Assembly: GCA_958510875.1 (NCBI GenBank)
Contig: OY294070.1
Coordinates: 119,268,703-119,332,702 of the forward strand
Source of the DNA: Endomychus coccineus
Lineage: Eukaryota > Arthropoda > Insecta > Coleoptera > Endomychidae
DNA length: 64,000 nucleotides
Reading direction: 5' to 3'
Shown in pieces: positions 59,301 through 64,000 of this stretch. Numbering within the stretch: the first letter of the stretch is position 1; every line of letters starts with the position of its first letter. Below the pieces are notes generated by a model that was not told where the DNA came from, searched no databases, and saw only the letters and a list, made by a program, of their open reading frames with translations. The translations under genes were made by a program, and so were the position numbers.

Positions 59301-61372
59301 AAAATAATAATAATTAAATAAAATGATGTACTTTTTACAATTTTTTTAAGTCGATTCGATTCGATATTGCAGGGGTGCTTTTAAAAAAAAATAATCAAAC
59401 AAAATTAGTTTTAATATTAAAATTTATTATTTTTTTAAAGAAAAATAATATTTTTTTAAACGTAATAATCAAATTGAATTATATAATAAAAATTATTATT
59501 AAATAATGATTAAAAAAAAATAATAATAATTAAATAAAATGAGTAACAAAAATTTTTATTATTTGACTGAAAGCGTGATCAAAATTGAGTGATTTTGGTG
59601 TAAAATTTCCCAAGCAATCTGATTCTGACAATTTTTCAATCCCACATGATGACCCAGAGCCACAATATTCAACAAAGCGCAAAAAATAGGAGGCAAAACA
59701 ACGAAACCGAATATAAATTAGTGTAATTTAGTAATTTTGTGTACAGTAATATCGTTTTTTTGATCTTTCGACCTCTAAAATTCATTTAGTCAGAAGAATT
59801 CTCATTTTATCGTGAAGCTGAGGTATGAACACGCAGATTTAGCTAAAAAAATTGTTTTCTAAGTGGCTACTCACACCGATATGACGCCGTTAAAAAAATG
59901 GTACTTTGCCGAAAATCAGCCAATGGATAGAAAATGATGCGTTATGTAAGGAAACTGTCACCATTTTCGGATACAGCGGCCAATTTCCGATGGAAATGAC
60001 TTTTATTCATTTTAAAATGTCGATTTCTGGGGTCAAAAACAATTTTTTGATATTTTCGTCGAAAAACAACTCAAAAAATTCATAAAAAACTTTTTAATGG
60101 GTATTTTAATTTCTATATGACGGTAAACGAGTTCTAGTACGATGTAGAACTGGAAAAAAACATTCCCTGCAAGTTCCGCAACCCCCCCCCCCCTCCTTGG
60201 CCGTCTCTTTTAATTTAGAATTGCCCTTAAATATAATATATAAATTCATTCCCCTGCAAGTGAAATTCAAGAAAGGTATCGGTATAGCACAAATGTAAAC
60301 ATTGTGGGATTGATGGGATCTATGGAGCTCTAATAGGTAGTTTATTTATTTTTTTACAGGGTACGTGCACATAAAAAATATTAGCGACAAGCAAGTGGCG
60401 AATCCCGAAGATCGTGTTAAAGTAAATCAACTCATACACTGTAGAATAACTAAAATTGATGTCGAACGGTTTAGTGTAGATTGCACTTCGAAATCCAGCG
60501 ATCTTCTAGACAAAAATCACGATTGGAGGCCGCCGCGAGACAATTATTACGACCAAGATCAAGAAGACAAAGATGTGCGGACCGAGGCTGAATTGAAGAA
60601 AAACAAACAGAGACAGACTTACATCAAGCGGGTTATTGTTCACCCCGCGTTTCACAACATTTCATTCACCGAAGCCGAAAAATGCATGGCCAATATGGAT
60701 CAAGGAGAGGTGATCGTACGACCGTCGAGCAAAGGTGCCGATCATTTGACCATAACGTGGAAAGTTGCTGATAATATCTATCAACACATAGACGTGAGGG
60801 AAGAAGGAAAAGTGAACGCGTTTTCCCTCGGAAAATCTTTGCTCATCAACGGGGAAGAATTCGAAGATCTGGATGAAATTATCGCCAGATTTATCACACC
60901 GATGGCTTCTCACGCCAGGGATTTGCTTTATTTCAAATATTACAAGGATACCGGAGGTGGATTGAAAGATAAAGCCGAAGATTACATCAAAGAGGAAAAG
61001 AAGAAGAATCCGTCCAAAATTCATTATGTACTCAGCGCGTCTAAGGTGAGTGGATTGGAAAATATAGGGTTACGTTTAAAAAATTTTATGATGTCTAACG
61101 ATCAATGCCATTGACCTTCTCTCATTGTTCTCAGTCAAATCCTGGGAAATTTTTGCTGTCGTATCTACCGCGCAACAAGTTCCGCCACGAGCACATAACC
61201 ATATCTCCGGATGGTTTTCGTTTTCGCCAACAGATGTTCGACAATGTCGGTTCGCTTTTCAAATGGTTCAAAGAACATTTCAGAGATCCAGTCCCGGGAA
61301 GTGCCACACCTGGAACGCCAAGAACTTCTGGTCGCACACCGTTCCAAGGAACCGCCACTCCAGGTTTCAATA
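41369..61372 (+). CDS. Spt6: transcription elongation factor SPT6, 22 exons, 3' end not in view
   Basis: Histone chaperone travelling with RNA polymerase II. Exons: 41369-41407, 41547-41625, 41901-42097, 42178-42285, 42395-42564, 42647-42787, 42838-43057, 46026-46250, 46314-46600, 48040-48312, 51547-51726, 51785-51950, 52007-52183, 52235-52450, 55136-55321, 55382-55546, 55603-55898, 57788-57999, 58058-58225, 58287-58487, 60360-61045, 61135-61372. All junctions are GT-AG and join to 4630 nt, 1543 residues, ending in phase 1 at a GTAAGT donor. Residues 1-~300 are acidic ([20 protein letters not shown]); then [13 protein letters not shown], the HTH region, a YqgF-like fold (~770-945), HhH ([10 protein letters not shown]), the DLD domain ([20 protein letters not shown]), S1 ([16 protein letters not shown]) and tandem SH2 ([23 protein letters not shown]). 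Human SPT6 is 1726 residues, so the unstructured C-terminal tail lies beyond the window. Introns 7, 9, 10, 14, 17 and 20 are enlarged by repeats. Confidence 0.95.
43146..43187 (-). ncRNA. hammerhead ribozyme-like motif, best preserved copy
   Basis: Reading the minus strand: stem I 5' strand GUCUU, box CUGAUGA, one extra U, stem II GGUC with loop GUGA and GACC, conserved GAAA, palindrome CGUACGU, A at the expected cleavage site, then AAGAC, which pairs perfectly (5 bp) with GUCUU. The conserved core nucleotides are present. The non-canonical points are the U between CUGAUGA and stem II and a stem III that can only form 2-3 bp in cis, or 7-8 bp between two molecules. It is antisense to SPT6 pre-mRNA. 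Hammerheads of this sort are known in Penelope-like elements. Activity here is an inference. Confidence 0.7.
43330..44297 (-). mobile_element. TA-flanked TIR element, copy B
   Basis: Starts CCGGGATATCAAAAATTATC and ends with its complement; TA on both sides (43328-43329, 44298-44299). The TIRs extend about 75 bp (landmarks cttggtcaagggtggttgtg and taaaacgtgtgtcttacttt). The target is TA, as for Tc1/mariner-like elements, but no transposase is present. Two minus-strand frames recur in all copies: 43461-43754 (97 codons, very basic N-terminal half, [19 protein letters not shown]) and 43877-44065 (62 codons). Inserted in the family F element of SPT6 intron 7. Confidence 0.88.
44298..44894. other. 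spacer between TIR copies B and C, part of family F
   Basis: The first ~215 bp continue the family F arm (compare 3737-3955). The remainder has no match that I recognise. Confidence 0.5.
44895..45849 (+). mobile_element. TA-flanked TIR element, copy C, inverted relative to B
   Basis: Same element as copies A and B but in the opposite orientation, so B and C form an inverted pair around a 0.6-kb spacer. The left end follows TA (44893-44894) and begins CCGGGATATC; the right end is slightly degraded (gatatcccc). Plus-strand frames: 45122-45310 (62 codons, [15 protein letters not shown]) and 45409-45627, which includes [19 protein letters not shown] and stops early compared with A and B. Confidence 0.87.
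46601..48039. other. SPT6 intron 9
   Basis: 1.4 kb. Within it, 46855-46925 and 47005-47075 are diverged direct copies (ggttttttgggt, cgctgaa/cgcttaa, gccagattta, catcgtaggggcgg or gtggg). Around 47640-47700 there is a stretch (aaccgacttgaaatttggca) of the type seen in dispersed insect repeats. No coding sequence recognised. Confidence 0.5.
49068..50485. mobile_element. inverted-repeat element in SPT6 intron 10
   Basis: The left arm (49070-49260) and right arm (50205-50440) are inverted copies: gcaggtggtttctacctcag, gggtttcccaaaatttcaag, caataatgcgccgcctag, gcattactgaggct, catggatttgatgggaaat, aacgccgccttcagaattta. The right arm extends outward to cattccaggtcatattcgca (complement), matching the left end of the related element in intron 20. 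The interior 49490-49860 also matches 58823-59160. The rest is A/T-only low complexity. No coding capacity. Confidence 0.82.
50600..50720 (+). mobile_element. fragment of family F with degenerate hammerhead motif
   Basis: cgtcttctgatggtcgtgcg at 50651 and gtacgtaaaaacg after it match the family F arm. Three bases of the CUGAUGA box region are deleted and GAAA has become UAAA, so the ribozyme core is lost. Confidence 0.6.
50700..51415. mobile_element. ~700-bp foldback element in SPT6 intron 10
   Basis: Inverted arms of about 330 bp: gcagtaagatgtattgactt at 50702 and the complement of gcagtaagacggattgactt at about 51393-51412. Shared inner blocks are tctgcattcgattcagaatg, ttttacgagtgca/tttctacgagtgca, tcgctgatcac, and tcctgacg-cctggatatcg. 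Nearly the whole element can form one hairpin. It ends about 130 bp before exon 11. Confidence 0.78.
52474..55069. mobile_element. 2.6-kb foldback/TIR element filling SPT6 intron 14
   Basis: Ends GTCCAGTCAC (52474) and the complement GTGACTGGAC (to 55069), each bordered by TA. It starts 23 bp after exon 14 and ends 66 bp before exon 15; without it the intron would be about 87 bp. Inside is a second inverted repeat: about 53200-53440 against 54095-54375 (landmarks gggacctagacgactcaatt-like, gagactcgggttcgattccc). At 52560-53187 are segments of the foldback family of 30850-31952, including its right end TGCTTGGAC plus TA at 53177-53187. This is a nest of at least two insertions. No transposase is recognised. 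Confidence 0.8.
53408..53451 (+). other. Pol III B-box-like site followed by poly-T
   Basis: GGTTCGATTCC (53416-53426) matches the tRNA B-box consensus GGTTCGANTCC exactly. It is framed by complementary GGG/CCC as in a T-arm and followed within about 13 bp by a long T run, which would terminate Pol III. An inverted copy is at 54115-54125. No complete cloverleaf or A-box could be made out, so this is not a tRNA gene. It may be a tRNA-derived piece of the element. Confidence 0.45.
55971..57550. repeat. tandem ~605-bp repeat in SPT6 intron 17
   Basis: The phrase tttaggtacattagaa recurs at about 55980, 56283, 56889 and 57494. The two full units (56274-56879 and 56880-57483) are about 605 bp; the first unit is a 303-bp deleted form, and a partial unit follows. 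Shared blocks are ataaaattatcttttataac, atctttgccagg, tccgccgtagcaaac and acaaaatcgattct. The copies differ by a few percent by eye. No coding sequence recognised. Confidence 0.88.
58537..59560. mobile_element. second copy of the intron-10 element, in SPT6 intron 20
   Basis: Starts ccgcattccagtcatattcg (about 58537). It contains gggtttcccaaaagttcaag, aataatgcgccgcctag, gccatggatttgat, then tgaatggtcatgcataattt, all shared with 49068-50485. The right terminal arm is not seen. The distal part is an A/T-rich block duplicated in tandem (see 59105-59550). Confidence 0.75.
59105..59550. repeat. tandem duplication, two ~220-bp A/T-rich units
   Basis: Units at about 59108-59325 and 59326-59545 both begin atgtacttt-tacaattttt, run through gatattgcaggggcgctt (gtgctt in the second) and end in aataataataattaaataaa. 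Confidence 0.8.
60182..60195. repeat. poly-C tract
   Basis: A run of C's (accccccccccccctcc) shortly before exon 21. Homopolymers of this length are prone to sequencing error. Confidence 0.7.
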
Positions 61373-64000
61373 GTAAGTTGGCTTTGCTCGTAATTTTTCC
61401 ATTTTCAGGTAAATGCAAGGGATTGATGTCAAATGAAAAACAAATTGAAGTCTGCGAAGAAAAACTACAATTCAGATGGCAATTTCACAACCGCGGAGTA
61501 TATGATATTAGGCAATGTAGCTTGTATACAGCTTGAACCAAAACGACTGGGGCTTAGGGACAATCTTGTGAGAGTGTAAGCGAGTTAGACGCTCGTACTG
61601 TTTAATAAGACAGACAAGAAGAACAATTTGTGCGATAGGCAAAGAGAAGTTACACTAGTTTGACCGAGGCCCGAGGTATCTCTCGTGTCAGTCAGTAACT
61701 CGCGAAAAACGAGAGGGTGTACATCGATTGGGGAATTCTACATATCGCGAAAGTCTTTTCTTTGAATAATAACATGAATTTGTAGGATTGACTTCAATCT
61801 TTTTTATTTTTCGACATGAATTGCTACCATAATACCATTCTATTATTTTAATCTTTTCGCGTAGTTCTAGCAGCATTTTTAGAAGATTATTTATTGTTAT
61901 CACATTCGCTCTGGTTTCAAGCATTAGACTAGTCTGAGCGAAGCCTGGGGTATGTCTCGTGTCGTGTCAGTCAGTAACTCGCTAGAAAAAGATATCAGTA
62001 ATAGGGACATACTGGTATATGTCGGGACTTGAGGGACATAAGAGTTTCTCACTTGGGGCGAAATAAATCAGGTAGGGGATAATGCTATCCTCATCTGCTT
62101 CGATTCTTTATCGCACTTATTAGCTTTATAGCTTTAAATACCACCGTCCACTCCAGTTGTAGGAGGAGAAAAAAAAGATCTGAGGGTCGATTTATATAGA
62201 TATTGGGTAGCCAAAAAAGACACACTTTGAGGGGGACTGGGTTCCCCCTCCCCCCCAGTTATGAAAAACTGTTTTGAAAATCAGTTTTTCGAAACAAGGT
62301 TTTATATATAGATGACGTCGGATCGAAAAAAGTTTAGAATAAAAGTTATAGGTATTATCAAAATGAATAATCCTAGAAATCAAATTAAGAGCCTTCATAT
62401 TTATATATCTGCATCATTTTTATTGAATGAGAACCTTTTTTTTTCTTTATACTACACATACACTATATACAAAGCATGGACCGCTACCTGGGTTTGTAAG
62501 AGGGTGAAGAAATGTTTTTTTTTTCTTAAAAAAAAAGACACATGTATACAAACATTAAAATATTCCAGCATTCTTGCGGTAAGACTCGCGTGTACTAGAC
62601 AAGTATTATTAGTGCTTCTCGAAATTATACTATTTTTTTTAAAATATCTTTGTTAGTGTGATTTGTTAGTTTAAGTGAATTAATGACTTGGTACTTGATG
62701 CTGGTTGATCATCAGCAACCAAGTTATTACATAGTTATGCACTTCTTCATTTTAACTTTAAAAAAAAATAAAAAAAGGAATGTAATATTTTTTATAATAA
62801 TACAAAAATATAACTAAAAATATTTCACAAAATAATAAATAACATAGAGATGTATATATTTTTTACTTTCTTGATTGTACGATGATTGTACCAGAAAAGT
62901 TTGATTACATTCACCAAGTTTAATTATATCAGCCAATTTTCCTTACTTTAATGTTTGTAAGTAGTCAATATCAAATGACAATAATTCTGTGAACAAAATA
63001 CAACTGTGGTGCCAATTTCACAAGCGCAGAGTGTATATGATAGTCAGCAATGTATATAGTTATACTCAAAGAGGTAAAAAGCCTTATGCCGAAATCATGA
63101 TTGGAATAGAGGTCGTCTACTTTCTCTTGTTGCAAACGCGGGATGACCGCGTTCGTTATTATGATCATCGTGAACTTTCCTTTGCCGTTGCCGCCGCTGG
63201 AGTGGGAATATCAGATTTGGCATTTTTTAGTTTTTAGGCAATATTTGGAGGCAGTCGACGGTTATTTGTTTCTGGCGATCCGATTTTCCGTTTCCGACTT
63301 ATTACGTCAAATGTGCGATTTATCTAAATTTTCCTTCGGTACACTATAATTGTCGAAAGAATTTATTACTTTTGATGCAATTTTCTGGACACGTTCCTTT
63401 TGACAGGCATCAGAACCCTATTGTAATTAGAGAGAATCGGAAAATAGCGAGAATTTATTTTGGACGTGTATGTATTTGAAAAAGGGGTCACTTTGGGTCG
63501 TTTAGCTCCGCAAAAATCGCGAGGGGTCACTGAGGGCCGTTCCAGCCCTGAAAAAATCGCGCGAGACAACAATTCGATAGGGAATTTAGAGTTCGGTTTG
63601 ATAATTTCCAATTCGAGTAGTGAGTTATGACGATTGATCCAACTTGTTTGTTTATCTTTGTGTTAGTATGAATTGTGCCTTTGAAAATATGTTCTTCGAC
63701 TATTCTTGGGTAATAAGATTGTTCAATAATTCACTTGATAAACATCGCAAATTTCAATAGAAGATATGAACGGTATAATTAATTGGTAATTATTTTTCAA
63801 TCGAGAATGTTTTGTTTTCACCGTATCTTTCAATAAATCATTCAATGAGTCAGGTTTCATGTAAACAAATCGCTCATGACGTCCCAGCCCCCTCTGTAAA
63901 TCAGACAGTAAAGGATAGCCAGATGTTGTCTCCACTACAAAGCTTAGTATTATTATATCCAAGACGACTATATCTATATCTGTTATTGCTCTTATAAACT
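61373..64000. other. sequence after SPT6 exon 22, remaining exons not found
   Basis: After the GTAAGT donor at 61373 I find no sequence resembling the SPT6 C-terminal tail. If the donor were not used, the frame would run to TGA at 61534-61536. Diverged direct repeats are present: ggtatctctcgtgtcagtca (61675) against tatgtctcgtgtcgtgtcag (61951), and ccaatttcacaagcgcagag (63012) against ggcaatttcacaaccgcgga (61479). The frame at 62989-63237 starts in that repeat and is not recognised. Probably intron or downstream repeat DNA. Confidence 0.5.

Noticed and set aside
60662..61024. 120-codon minus-strand frame.
   Set aside because: Antisense shadow of the large SPT6 exon 21.
1..64000. CRISPR arrays, bacterial operons or an endosymbiont insert.
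   Set aside because: No regularly spaced short repeats and no bacterial genes. Both recognised genes are intron-bearing and eukaryotic.

Overview
The window is insect nuclear DNA, possibly from a beetle, although nothing here fixes the order. It has AT-rich intergenic and intronic sequence, GT-AG introns, two conserved eukaryotic genes and a dense load of decayed transposable elements (mariner, hAT, non-LTR LINEs, Penelope-like elements, MITEs and foldback elements). I see no CRISPR array, operon or bacterial feature.

Layout. Positions 1-21.6 kb hold no host gene that I can recognise. They are a graveyard of elements: two fragments of a mellifera-like mariner, a remnant of a second mariner family, LINE pieces, a hAT element with an intact 8-bp target duplication, a 281-bp MITE, a mariner with TIRs of roughly 230 bp and a DD41D-like transposase, and a Penelope-like RT remnant next to a foldback element. 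Positions 21.7-39.8 kb (minus strand) hold a complete calpain-7 gene in 8 exons. They join to an in-frame 810-residue protein with two MIT domains, the Cys/His/Asn catalytic triad and the C-terminal beta-sandwich domains; its introns carry LINEs and foldback elements. Positions 39.8-41.4 kb are a divergent intergenic region with a 90-bp tandem duplication and a hAT-type MITE. Positions 41.4-61.4 kb (plus strand) hold transcription elongation factor SPT6: 22 exons giving 1543 in-frame residues, through the tandem SH2 domain. The last C-terminal exon(s) are not visible in the remaining 2.6 kb.

The most interesting signal is a dispersed family, partly arranged as inverted repeats, whose copies carry a hammerhead-ribozyme-like core (CUGAUGA, a stem-loop closed by GUGA, GAAA, a palindromic short stem III and a matching stem I). 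One nearly canonical copy lies antisense in SPT6 intron 7 (43146-43187). Another lies at 17053-17094, next to Penelope-like RT remnants, which fits published hammerheads in Penelope-like elements. In intron 7 this element is itself interrupted by two oppositely oriented copies of a TA-flanked TIR element, a third copy of which is in a calpain-7 intron. Several SPT6 introns (7 and 14 most clearly) become ordinary introns of about 90 bp once the inserted elements are removed.

All gene calls come from reading the translations and splice sites by eye. Exon junctions were checked by reading-frame continuity, not by transcript evidence.
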